This document shows, piece by piece, positions 1 through 7,102 of a stretch of 10,000 nt of DNA (its first letter is position 1; every line of letters starts with the position of its first letter). Position numbers and translations under genes: made by a program. Under the pieces are notes generated by a model, which was not told the DNA's origin, did not search any database, and saw only the letters and a program-made list of their open reading frames with translations. Source of the DNA: Actinidia chinensis (Eukaryota > Streptophyta > Magnoliopsida > Ericales > Actinidiaceae); NCBI GenBank assembly GCA_009663005.1, contig CM018889.1, positions 966,957 through 976,956 on the forward strand, read 5' to 3'.

Positions 1-930
1 ACTTCAGTTTTAGGAAAATTGAATTAAATAGTTTAACATAAATAAAATGTATAAGAATTAAAAGAAAAAAGCAACAGGAGAATGGGGAACAAAATATATA
101 ATTATTCGATTAAGGACGGTATTTCCATATTGGATAAAAACTAATAATTGCCCGTGCCCACAGATATTATGCAAAAAAAAAGAGATTATCTTTTAGGCGT
201 AATCGTTAGAGTTTTACAAGTTAAAAAGAAGAGAAGATATAAACGTTAGATAAGAGATATATTATATACATATACGAAAAGATACATATACATGGCTACA
301 AAAATGAAGGATAAATTAGAAAGTATAATAATTTTGAAAAAATGTTACTAGTTTGGGAGAAATGAGAGAAAAAATAAGTGTTTTAGTTTTTATTGGGTGA
401 GTCCCACTAAAAATTGATCAAATAAATAAAAAATATGCTCAATTTAAATTTTCTTTTGACAATTAGATTACAATTTATGTAGACTCCATATATTTGAGAA
501 GAATGAAGCAATATTTTTTTATAAAAAAAATAATTTCAGGTGAAATATCAGTTATTCGATTAACTCAAATATTCTAACTGTAAATAATAGGTGATAATTT
601 AGAGTATTTAAAAATATTTGTATCTTATATTATATAAATACGTTGTTATCTTCAATTTCATACTTGCATTTCTCTCCATTTTTTGTTTTAGATGAAGAAG
701 CCACCACCACCCCAACGTACCAAACACGATTCAATTGCTTTTCCCATTGTTTTTTTAAATTTTTTTTAATTTCTTTAAATTTGAAAAAAGAATAAAGGAT
801 TAAATATTAAACAAAAGTAGACAATTGAATATCTATTATTGTTGGAGAAAAAGAAGAAAAAAAAGGTAAACTATAAAATAGTCAAAGACAGCCAAGCCAA
901 ATAAGTAGTTATTACCGGAGATGTGTTCTA
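1..930. other. AT-rich intergenic DNA, no gene seen
   Basis: This stretch is very AT-rich, with many A and T homopolymers and a TA-rich low-complexity patch around 255-295. Stops occur densely in all frames. A TATATAAATA string at 631-640 lies about 55 bases upstream of an ATG at 692, which opens a 25-codon frame beginning MKKPPPPQRTKHD and ending at 769. The arrangement resembles a promoter plus leader. The frame is too short and runs into T-rich DNA, so I do not call it a gene. The sequence turns GC-rich abruptly near 930, where the leader-like repeat array begins. Confidence 0.6.
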
Positions 931-934
931 GAAA

Positions 935-998
935 TGTGTGTGTGGGGTGTGTGAGAGAGAGAGAGAAGAGGAGAGAGGAGACGAGAGAGAGAGAGAGT
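935..998. repeat. Compound (GT)n(GA)n microsatellite, unit 1
   Basis: A GT-rich run (935-951) passes directly into an interrupted GA run (952-998). It is the longest of the three compound microsatellites that head the tandem units; shorter versions lie at 1249-1281 and 1513-1545. The GA part is an almost pure purine tract on the plus strand, so it could adopt triplex structure, which is inference. Confidence 0.85.
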
Positions 999-1547
999 TG
1001 GAGTGTGGACGGGGGAGGGCGGGAGAGGAGCGCGTGGAGGGCGACGATGGAGTCGGAGGAGGAGATAGAGGGCCGCTGGAGACGCGTGAAGGCTGTCGAT
1101 CGAGGATGAGGGAAGGGGCGGCGGAGGCCGAAACGTCCCACCCCCTCCATTCCAAATCCTCACCACCCCTAGATCCAACGCAACAATTGCTTTCTGAGAT
1201 CTTCACCAAGCACCTTAATCGCAATTGCGAAACCCTAGACTAGAAATGTGCGTGTGTGTGTGTTGAGAGAGCGAGAGAGAGTAGTTGGAGATGTGGAGGG
1301 AGGGGAAGGCGGAGAGAGCGCGTGGAGGCGACGTTTCGAGTGCGGAGGAGGAAGTTAGGGTCGGTGTGAAGACGCGGAGGCTGCGATCGAAGGGGTGAGG
1401 TGGCTGGGAAGCGCCGCCAACTCCCACCCCCCCTGGCCATTCGAACCTCACCACCCCTAGATCCATAGTCAACAATTGCTTCTCTAGATCTCCACCATCC
1501 CTTAATCGCAATGTGCGTGTGTGTGTGTGTGTGAGAGGAGAGAGATT

Positions 1548-1573
1548 GGGAGAATGTGGGGGGGCAGAGGGGG
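1548..1573 (+). other. Potential G-quadruplex in repeat unit 3
   Basis: Runs of three, seven and five G lie at 1548-1550, 1558-1564 and 1569-1573. Splitting the seven-G run gives four G3 tracts with loops of 7, 1 and 4 bases, which fits the usual G3+N1-7 rule. The motif is in the third copy of the tandem array, where the G runs are longer than at the matching places in copies 1 and 2. Folding is not shown by sequence alone. Confidence 0.5.
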
Positions 1574-1695
1574 AAGAGGAGCGGCGTGGGATTGCGACGC
1601 GAGTCAGGGGGGAGGAAGATAGGGTCCGGTGAAAGGCACGGAGGCTGTCGAATCTAAAGGTGAGGGTCGGGCGTGGAAGGTGATGCGAAGGGATC

Positions 1696-1744
1696 GGGGC
1701 TGTGGGGGAATGCAGGGAGGAGATGGGAGTGGGCGGGGAGAGGG
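1696..1744 (+). other. Seven-tract G-quadruplex motif
   Basis: Seven runs of three or more G fall at 1696-1699, 1704-1708, 1715-1717, 1725-1727, 1731-1733, 1735-1738 and 1742-1744. All loops are 7 bases or shorter (4, 6, 7, 3, 1, 3). This exceeds the four tracts needed and would allow several alternative folds. It lies just past the tandem array, at the end of the GC-rich block, before composition returns to AT-rich near 1800. Confidence 0.6.
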
Positions 1745-2040
1745 CCGGCGTGTGGCGGAGTTTCTGGCTGGGCGTTGTCTCGTTGGTGAGCGAGAGGGAC
1801 GGAAGTAATTTATCCTGTGGGTAAAGTAATATGATGGTATCCTATTTGTTGTTTAAGATTTGCTGGGAATAGTAATAGGAAGCTTGTTTTCCAATGTGAT
1901 CACATCCTAACTTAGAATACACATCGAACGAACCGATAGAATGCCTCATGTGTAACTACAACTACAGAAATTATATATGGTTAATTAACAGAATTGGTGG
2001 AGGGTTCAGATTCACCATAAACGTGAACTATTAGGATTTT
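1745..2040. other. Transition from GC-rich block to AT-rich intergenic DNA
   Basis: G-rich sequence continues to about 1800 and then drops to ordinary AT-rich DNA. A perfect 12-bp palindrome, ATGTGATCACAT, sits at 1894-1905 but has no partner copies or context that would give it a role. No gene is seen. Confidence 0.5.
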
Positions 2041-2079
2041 TATGTTGTCATTTCCCAATTGTTTTGATAAAATAATTCC

Positions 2080-2087
2080 TATAAATA
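2080..2087 (+). promoter_or_regulatory. Upstream TATAAATA element, weak TATA-box candidate
   Basis: TATAAATACA here is the same ten-base string as the better candidate 132 bases downstream. The flanks are AT-rich, without the CT-rich context that often accompanies plant core promoters, so this copy may be chance. Confidence 0.15.
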
Positions 2088-2149
2088 CAAAATACATTAA
2101 TGAAAATAACTGTTTTTCCGCAGCAACGTTTTTGAATTACCTACGGCAA

Positions 2150-2171
2150 CAAATCCCTTATTTGGGATTTG
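2150..2171. repeat. Perfect 8-bp inverted repeat upstream of TATA box
   Basis: CAAATCCC at 2150-2157 and GGGATTTG at 2164-2171 are exact reverse complements separated by six bases (TTATTT). The pair lies about 40-60 bases upstream of the TATA candidate at 2212, where a dimeric transcription factor site could sit. No known factor is assigned. Confidence 0.5.
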
Positions 2172-2211
2172 CAACGGTCAATGTGTGGCTGGCAAAGGCA
2201 TTCCTTCTCTC

Positions 2212-2219
2212 TATAAATA
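2212..2219 (+). promoter_or_regulatory. TATA box of a candidate plant core promoter
   Basis: TATAAATA follows a CT-rich run (TTCCTTCTCTC) and is followed by ACAGAGATGG. This matches the usual layout of a plant TATA promoter. Transcription would then be expected to start about 25-35 bases downstream, near 2240-2252, around the string AGATCCATAG. No long reading frame begins downstream. The likely products are an untranslated first exon or a non-coding transcript, possibly leading to the gene-like segment at 3250-3960. A 110-codon open frame (2042-2374) spans this element and is probably chance. The call rests on motif and spacing only. Confidence 0.4.
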
Positions 2220-2276
2220 CACAGAGATGGGGGAGAGAGAAGATCCATAGTTTACAATGTTCACAACCCGAGAAGT

Positions 2277-2971
2277 GTAAGAACAGAAGTGCTCCCACGG
2301 TTGTTTGGAATTTATCATTGGCCCTGTCTTTCATAACTACTAAATCTGTTCCTTCTTTCTTTTGGCTTGATTAAATCCATTCCTTGTTTCATTATACTAA
2401 TCTGTTCAGTTCTTTTCTCTTTGTTTCTTCTTCAGCGTGGATTTTATTTTTCTTTTTAATAATCTTTTTGGTATCCGAGAAACTTAGGACAAGATAGAAA
2501 ATTCAAATTCTGAATTGTTCCTTCTTCTTTGGATGGCTTTCATGTGCCTGTGCTATTTTATAATCCCTCCTGCGTGCATTTTTGGTAAATTGTCTTTGCC
2601 CTGTATTGATTATTTTTCAAAGTGTTTATAACTTTCTTTCTACAACTTCTTGTTTTTAACTTAATCTACCTGGGCCATGTATGTAAGATGCAAGTGAGGG
2701 AATATCCAATTTGGTAAGCTTACTGTTCAATAAGTAACCAAAAGTTGGTAACAGCCAGAAACTTATTCATGAGAGGCCGCAATGGACAACAGGTTTTTGC
2801 ATCTGTGTGTGTGTGGTGTGGTGTGCATGTTGTTGTTGCACACGTGAGTGCACTTATTTGTGATATCCACATTTGCCTTCAATTTTATCCCCAAAACAGT
2901 TCCTTCCAATTTTAAATGGGTTACTCTTTTTTTTTTGTCCTGAGAACCCGTTGTTGTTTTGTTTGTTGCAG
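2277..2971 (+). other. Intron-like T-rich non-coding stretch
   Basis: The stretch is T-rich on the plus strand and has no convincing reading frame. It contains a donor-like GTAAGA at 2277-2282. Two acceptor-like sites follow: a T/C-rich run ending in CAG at 2433-2435, and a clearer one, TTTGTTTGTTGCAG, ending at 2971. These fit an intron or introns downstream of the TATA candidate. A TG-rich microsatellite interrupts it near 2804-2825. Splice signals of this quality also occur by chance in T-rich DNA, so the exon structure is not claimed. Confidence 0.3.
2804..2825. repeat. Short TG microsatellite
   Basis: About six consecutive TG dinucleotides are followed by imperfect GGTG repeats. GTTGTTGTTG and CACACGTGAGTGCAC then follow. 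It is a simple repeat with no coding content. Confidence 0.75.
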
Positions 2972-2973
2972 TT

Positions 2974-3081
2974 CTAGTCAAGAATTGGTTTGAACAGCTG
3001 GACTCTCCATACCCCTTTCCCGTGATTCTTCAATCATTGTCTCACACTGGGGTGTTCTGTAGTTTATTTATGTGGGTATGA
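2974..3081 (+). other. Open frame after an acceptor-like site, doubtful exon
   Basis: Directly after the acceptor-like CAG at 2971 there is a 35-codon open frame without an ATG start. It begins LVKNWFEQLDSPYPFP and ends at a TGA at 3079-3081. The residue mix is protein-like but I recognise no domain. The frame would need to be joined to an upstream exon that I cannot identify. Chance is the simplest explanation. Confidence 0.12.
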
Positions 3082-3249
3082 GCACCTGCATGAGGTCTCA
3101 AACGTGTCACTGCACTTTGGCTGAAAATTGGGTCCGGACCGCTGTTTTATCTGCACTACCCGCAGAAAAAAAACTAAACTCATCACCATTGTTGTTAGAA
3201 AACCGTCAGTCTGCACAGAAACCAAGAACACCAGATAATTTTGTTCCTG

Positions 3250-3960
3250 CCCTTACGGTGAAGAATCCTTTTCCCACTCTCTCACGAGTGGGTTAGAGAG
3301 AGACCACACAGTCTCTGCTTCTCTCTCCTCCGACTGTTTTGCAACGCATCCTCTGCTTCTTACAGCAGAACGATTGGCTGATAATCCTAGACTTTGCATG
3401 AACAACAACATTACTTATTTGGTGGAACCCCACCCCCAAATTTTTCAAATCTCCAGAAGAGACCCTGGTCTAATCTCCAAAATCAATGTCTAATCGCCAA
3501 GCCAAAAGGTCAAAACCATAAAACAGAAAGCTCACAATTCATCAATCTATCGATCCTTACCCACCAAGTCCCGACCACATTGGGCTGGACGCCAATCCCC
3601 CATTTGGCTCCTCTGGCCCTCTTCTTTCCCCGCCGCTGGGTTGGCAACCGCTTCTCCGTCGCCATTTTCCTCTCCTTAGCCCCCGAAATCACTCCATATG
3701 GCTGCAATTGGGCCGCCGTGTAAACCCATCTGGTGCCGTGCCGCTCCGCCCGAACCTACCGTTTTTTTGGGGTGTGGTTTGTGGCCAAGCCCAGTGTGCC
3801 TGCGAGAAGTTGCAGAGGTCAATGGACTTGCCTGTGGTGAGGGTGGAGGCTGATTGTGGGTGCTTAGGCCACAGGGGGAATTGCTACTCTCCTGATACTG
3901 TTGTGGCTCATCTTCTTATTGGCAGAAGAACAAGATGGTTGGTGGACTTGTAGCTTTGGA
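3250..3960. other. GC-richer gene-like segment, strand and frame unresolved
   Basis: Composition shifts to a higher GC level between AT-rich flanks. On the plus strand, CT-rich leader-like runs (about 3300-3365 and 3600-3680) precede an ATG at 3698 that opens a 51-codon frame (MAAIGPPCKPIWCRAAPPEP...) ending at 3853. A second frame, 3708-3953, overlaps it and includes MDLPVVRVEADCGCLG. A change of frame near 3850 would be needed to read through. On the minus strand an ATG with strong context lies at 3663-3665. An inverted repeat, CCCACTC/GAGTGGG, lies at 3273-3279 and 3286-3292. I recognise no domain in any frame. The segment could be a leader and first exon, a decayed gene copy, or a non-coding transcript. 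Confidence 0.35.
3561..3665 (-). CDS. Possible first coding exon, basic N-terminus, unknown product
   Basis: Read on the minus strand, an ATG at 3663-3665 sits in the context GGAAAATGGCG, close to the favoured plant start context. It opens exactly 35 codons (MATEKRLPTQRRGKKRARGA and onward) before a donor-like GG|GTAAGG whose GT falls at 3560-3559. The exon would end in phase 0. The peptide is strongly basic, and RRGKKRARG resembles a nuclear localisation signal. The same frame stays open upstream to 3707, so an earlier ATG is possible, but its context is poorer. No downstream minus-strand exon can be assigned with confidence, though CCCAATTTTCAG, an acceptor-like string on that strand, occurs near 3120-3131. 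The plus-strand reading of the same DNA competes with this one. I do not recognise the protein. Confidence 0.2.
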
Positions 3961-4149
3961 GGCCAATGCCTGCTCATCAATGCTGAACCTAGTAAAGCAA
4001 AGCCCTTTTCCCTTTCTTACTCTTATTTGGGTATTTTTTGCACCTCTTAATGACTAATAAGTTTGATTCATTTTGGTTTCGGGGGGGGGGGGGAAAAAAA
4101 AAAATCCCTTGAAAATAGAATTTGTTTCTCTTTGTTTTTGGAGGTCCAC
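3961..4149. other. AT-rich spacer with G13A11 homopolymer junction
   Basis: No gene is seen. The notable item is a run of 13 G (4081-4093) passing directly into 11 A (4094-4104), an all-purine block. Homopolymers of this length are prone to length change and to base-calling error. Confidence 0.6.
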
Positions 4150-4153
4150 AACC

Positions 4154-4165
4154 CACATTAATGTG
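4154..4165. repeat. 12-bp perfect palindrome at the unit 1 start
   Basis: CACATTAATGTG is its own reverse complement. It aligns with the hairpin at 5083-5104, which marks the start of unit 2 of the 0.93-kb duplication, so palindromic character is kept at this position in both copies although the middle bases differ. Confidence 0.5.
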
Positions 4166-4481
4166 CTTGCATCTATATTCTTGTTTCCTAATACAACTGC
4201 TACTTTATTCTTCAATTACCTTGGCTGATATAACGAAACAACTGCCCAGAAATCTCAGATAGGCATGTGCGCCTGTTGGATCCCATCCTGCACAGGTTTG
4301 TCTATTCTCATGGTAAAACTCTCATCTTCTTGGTTTTTTATTTGCCATGGCATATATACATTTATATTTAGGCTTATACACAACTGTGCTTCTATGAAAA
4401 AACAATTCAAGAAAAAGAAATAAACTTCTTGTGGTCGTTGGGGTACAAGAGAGTTCTAATTGCCCCCAAACTCTCTAGCAA

Positions 4482-4518
4482 CCCCCACCCCCCCCCACCC
4501 CCCCAAAAAAAAAAAAAA
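4482..4518. other. C-run/poly-A low-complexity block
   Basis: Runs of 5, 9 and 7 C, separated by single A bases, are followed by 14 A. The minus strand is therefore T14 followed by closely spaced G runs, which fits a G-quadruplex motif with one-base loops. The A run could be mistaken for a retroposon tail, but no element body is recognised upstream. Unit 2 of the enclosing duplication has a shorter A run near 5334 and lacks the C runs. Confidence 0.7.
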
Positions 4519-4583
4519 TTATGGTCAATGTTCAATCAGCAACAATTTGATCAATAGTTCGTTATGTCTAATCATGCACTTTT

Positions 4584-4863
4584 CTTGAATTGAGCTGGGC
4601 TTGATATATATGAGGCAGTTTTCTATGTGGACTAGACTTCATGATCGAGAATAATTATTGAACTATTTATGCATAGAATTCGGCTGTTCAAGTATATCTT
4701 TACTCATAAGACAGCATCTAGTTGTCATCTTTAACTTGAATTGAGCGGTCTGATATATATAAGGCAGTTTCTATGTGGACCTAGACTTCATGAGCGTGTA
4801 TAATTGTTGAACTATTTATGCAAATGGATTCGGCTGTTCAAGCTATATCTTTACTCATAAGAA
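4584..4863. repeat. 151-bp tandem duplication nested in unit 1
   Basis: Two adjacent close copies start at 4584 and 4735. Shared stretches include CTTGAATTGAGC, GATATATATGAGGCAGTT (variant GATATATATAAGGCAGTT), CTATGTGGAC, TAGACTTCATGA, GAACTATTTATGCA, TTCGGCTGTTCAAG and TATATCTTTACTCATAAG. A more diverged single copy occurs in unit 2 at about 5494-5613. The internal pair is closer to each other than to the unit 2 copy, so this duplication is younger than the 0.93-kb one. Confidence 0.9.
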
Positions 4864-4989
4864 GGGTGTTTGCATAGTCCAACATATCTTCCCTCAATAT
4901 AATATATGTAGATAATTATCCCTTCATTTCAAATTTTATTTTGAATGTTTTGACTAGTGTCTAAATTCTCATTTCCTCTATCTATCCTA

Positions 4990-5013
4990 CCCCCATGTTT
5001 TTGAACATGGGGG
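4990..5013. repeat. Perfect 10-bp-stem hairpin
   Basis: CCCCCATGTT (4990-4999) and AACATGGGGG (5004-5013) are exact reverse complements around a four-base loop, TTTG. This is the most stable short hairpin in the window. It lies about 80 bases before the junction of the two 0.93-kb units. The base runs at the start resemble those of the palindrome at 6648. It is not a plant terminator, and the context does not suggest a small-RNA precursor because the stem is too short. Confidence 0.85.
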
Positions 5014-5082
5014 CCTGGGACCTCTGCCATTTACAAACAAGCAGGCGTGATTAGTGTTCCTGGAAGCCGTTGTACTTAGTTA

Positions 5083-5104
5083 TCCCACATTTCCATGTGT
5101 GGGA
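5083..5104. repeat. 7-bp-stem hairpin at the unit junction
   Basis: TCCCACA (5083-5089) pairs with TGTGGGA (5098-5104) around an eight-base loop. It coincides with the start of the second 0.93-kb unit and aligns with the palindrome at 4154-4165. Confidence 0.6.
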
Positions 5105-5950
5105 CTTCCAAGTGTCTATCAAATTTGCTACATCTTGTTTACTGTGACATTATTACTCAGCTGTGAAAAGCCACCTGAGGACACCTAAGATAGGCATGCG
5201 CTCGTGTTGCGATCACTATCCTAGGCTCAGGTTTGTCTGTCTCACAGTAGAAACCTTTCTTGTCATATATAGATACATAATATTTATTGTATAGACAAAT
5301 GTTCTTCATGAAAAAAGAATGGAAGTAAAGAAATAAAAAAAAATTGCGGTCGTGTCACGGAGACGGTGCTTTGTCCAAAACCTTGACCAAAGAAAAGGTC
5401 GGGTCAATGCGTCATCAAGCCCAGTCGGTCACTTGTATGTGATGCCTTACCTTAGTATGCACGTTTCTTGTGAAGACGTTCGTGTACTTTTTACTGAATT
5501 GAGTTGAGCCAATTTAGATAGATCTTCTTGTGGACTAGACTTCATAAGCTGTAATAATATTTGATTCAGGAGGGAATTTGACTTTCAAGGTATATCTTTT
5601 ACTGATAAAGAAGTCAAGCCAGCGTCCAACATCATATTCCTCAAATCTAATATCTGACAAGTATTTTTCCTCCTTTGTACCGGCTTTATGCATTCCCTCA
5701 TCAACCCTTACAGTACATATTCTTATTTGATAGTCATGATTTGGTGGTTACGATTAGTTCTTAACTCATCAATTTACTTTATCACTACACGGTTTTGGGA
5801 ATGTTGGTCGGGGGATATCGGCCATTACAGAAAAGCAGGGTTGATTACTCCAACTGGTAAGCTAGTTGTTATAATTAGTTATCGTACATTTGCTTCGCAT
5901 GGGGCTCTAAGTTTCGCTTCCAGCCATGTTAATGTACTTGTATTTAAAAA

Positions 5951-6525
5951 AAAATGTTGTCTTATAAGGCCGTGTTATAGGAGAGTTTTACCACATTGAG
6001 ATGCCAAGTATTATTACTAATTTATTATTTTTTTTGAAAGTGGTGCTTGTCATTAGAAGAAAATTGTAATTTTTCCAGCATTGTTCGAGTTAATGCTTTT
6101 AATTTTATGATTTCCTTATGTTGTTATGGTTTTCTTTTAACATATTCAAATAAGATGCTATAATATAGACGTATCCTAACTAAATGCAGTATACCAAAGT
6201 ATTGTATATAAATTTAAACTTGAACTTGTGATTAGGTCCGAATATAGTTTAATTAGGATGTTGCCACAAGGACATAAAGAATAGATATGCAATATAGACA
6301 CAGCAATGGTCTGGCATATCTTGTCAAAAATCAGTCCCAAATATTTGTGTACTGAGGTTATGTCAGCTGTACTGATAGTTTTAGATGACGTGTAAACCAC
6401 CCTATACTGTCACTCGCACACTTCTGGCTTATACCTACCTACTGTCAAAAGGCAATTAAATGATAAATCAATCTTATCCTTCTTTAGTTCTATGGCATGG
6501 CACTGTGTATGGCTCACCTTTGTTC
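5951..6525. other. AT-rich spacer, nothing recognised
   Basis: No gene, tRNA-like structure or repeat match to the flanking arrays was found. Short frames here, including a 74-codon minus-strand one at 6176-6400, have no codon pattern or motif that suggests protein. Confidence 0.5.
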
Positions 6526-6757
6526 GACTTTATCTCACTTAGAGGTCTATTCCACCGATTGTTAATGATTTAGGGTGGATGTCTCTGATATTCTAACACG
6601 ATCGAAGTCTATTCTTCTCTCTCTCGTCCTCAACGTGCATCCGGTGGCCCCCACATGTGGGGGAGTGATAGACTTATCCCATTTAGGGCTACTCTACCTA
6701 GTACCAATGATTTAGGTTGGAGCCCTCGATCGTTTCTAGTTTCTTACAACCTCAAAC
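6526..6757. repeat. Two-copy diverged repeat, 145-bp offset
   Basis: Copy 1 (about 6526-6634) and copy 2 (about 6671-6757) align through GACTT-ATC-CA-TTAG, TCTA(T/C)-C, AATGATTTAGG-TGGA, CTC-GAT and CGATCG. Both end in a T/C-rich part with CTCAA. The 36 bases between them hold the palindrome at 6648-6663. The repeat lies about 65 bases left of the large array but does not align to its modules by eye. Confidence 0.65.
6648..6663. repeat. Perfect 16-bp palindrome with E-box core
   Basis: CCCCCACATGTGGGGG is fully self-complementary. Its centre, CACATGTG, contains the CANNTG E-box pattern that bHLH factors bind. No TATA box or transcript start is apparent nearby, so a regulatory role is only possible. 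Confidence 0.7.
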
Positions 6758-6820
6758 ATTTGATTTCCATAATACATTTAAAACCTTTAGAATGGTAACA
6801 ATGAAACTTCAAATTTCACT

Positions 6821-7102
6821 GTTGGTGGCAATGACTGGTTCTTTTTTATAGGTTGAGATTACTCATGTTCGATCTCAATCTTATCCGTAAGGGCTTGGTG
6901 ATCAATAAGTATGCATTGTTTTACCGTATACATGCCAAATGCGGTACTGTGCTAATGACTACTTCTAATAATTATTAATATTGCAAATTGCGACGTTTTG
7001 CACATGATTGGCTTGAGTAACCACCGGACGCGAGTGAAGGACCACCCAAATTGCGATGGATGCCATGTCGCTCTCTAACGTAAAAGATCATCGCCTCCAA
7101 GG
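6821..7102. repeat. Alpha module 1, truncated left end of the array
   Basis: The match to later alpha modules begins in the GC patch (TTGGTGGCAATGAC for the usual GGCCGGGCACTGAC), so the head and the TATTTATATT part are missing or unrecognisable. It then runs through the T-rich core at 6841, ATCTCAATC, GGGCTTGG, TTTTACCGTA and GCACATGATTGGCTT. This marks the left boundary of the array. Confidence 0.75.

Larger units (their letters stand above)
931..1668. repeat. Three-copy GC-rich tandem array with GT/GA microsatellite heads
   Basis: Three successive units start at about 931, 1243 and 1509. The first two are about 312 and 266 bp. The third is recognisable for about 160 bp and then diverges. 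Each opens with a (GT)n run passing into a (GA)n run (about 935-998, 1249-1281, 1513-1545). A G-rich segment with GCGTGGAGG-like and GGAGGAGGAAG-like stretches follows, then GGCTGTCGATC-like sequence. Units 1 and 2 continue into CACCCCTAGATCC, CAACAATTGCTT, GAGATCT and CTTAATCGCAAT. Unit 1 alone ends with GAAACCCTAGACTAGA (about 1229-1244), absent at the 2/3 junction. The CT-rich minus strand resembles plant 5' leaders, while AAACCCTAG reads as a leader motif on the plus strand, so orientation is unresolved. Overlapping short frames on both strands are a by-product of low-complexity GC-rich sequence. I infer tandem duplication of a gene leader or promoter-proximal segment. Confidence 0.85.
4150..5950. 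repeat. Diverged tandem duplication, unit about 0.93 kb
   Basis: Two long units lie head to tail. Matching anchors include CCCACAT...ATGTG (4153 and 5084), GATAGGCATG (about 4258 and 5189), CAGGTTTGTCT (4293 and 5228), ATTGAG...GGACTAGACTTCAT (4584 on and 5494 on), GTCCAACAT (4877 and 5624) and AAGCAGG with GTGATT/TTGATT (about 5040 and 5834). The offset is about 931-935 bp on the left. It falls to about 750-795 bp on the right because unit 1 has an extra 151-bp internal copy. A partial third start near 5885 (GTACATTTGCTTCGCATGG) suggests the duplication point recurs. Copies differ by many substitutions and indels, so the duplication is old or the sequence unpolished. A 103-codon open frame inside unit 2 (5688-5999) has no open counterpart in unit 1. 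No transposase or reverse transcriptase signature is present. Confidence 0.7.

Noticed and set aside
102..563. Repeated 12-mer TTATTCGATTAA at about 102 and 552
   Set aside because: The flanks do not align, and a 12-base AT-rich match within this window is readily due to chance.
692..769. 25-codon frame beginning MKKPPPPQRTKHD after a TATA-like string
   Set aside because: It is too short, ends in T-rich DNA, and has no family resemblance.
836..1511. Overlapping frames of 62-104 codons on both strands in the GC-rich array
   Set aside because: They are rich in Ser, Pro, Leu, Arg and Glu, lie in microsatellite DNA, occur in several frames at once and change frame between repeat copies. They are open because GA/CT repeats lack stops.
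1894..1905. 12-bp palindrome ATGTGATCACAT
   Set aside because: Single isolated occurrence in AT-rich DNA with no promoter or paired site nearby; expected by chance at this size.
2000..2020. GGGTTCAGATTCACC, resembling a tRNA T-arm
   Set aside because: The flanking five-base stem does not pair and no acceptor, D or anticodon arms are present.
2042..2374. 110-codon plus-strand frame
   Set aside because: It spans the TATA box and inverted repeat, shows no domain, and has no favoured start context.
3273..3292. CCCACTC/GAGTGGG inverted repeat as a microRNA precursor
   Set aside because: The stem is only seven bases and no longer foldback or known microRNA sequence is present around it.
4140..4518. 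Possible SINE with poly-A tail at 4505-4518
   Set aside because: No pol III A or B box, no target-site duplication, and the region is part of the 0.93-kb tandem repeat.
5688..5999. 103-codon plus-strand frame
   Set aside because: It lies in the second copy of the 0.93-kb duplication, and the matching part of copy 1 is not open in any corresponding frame.
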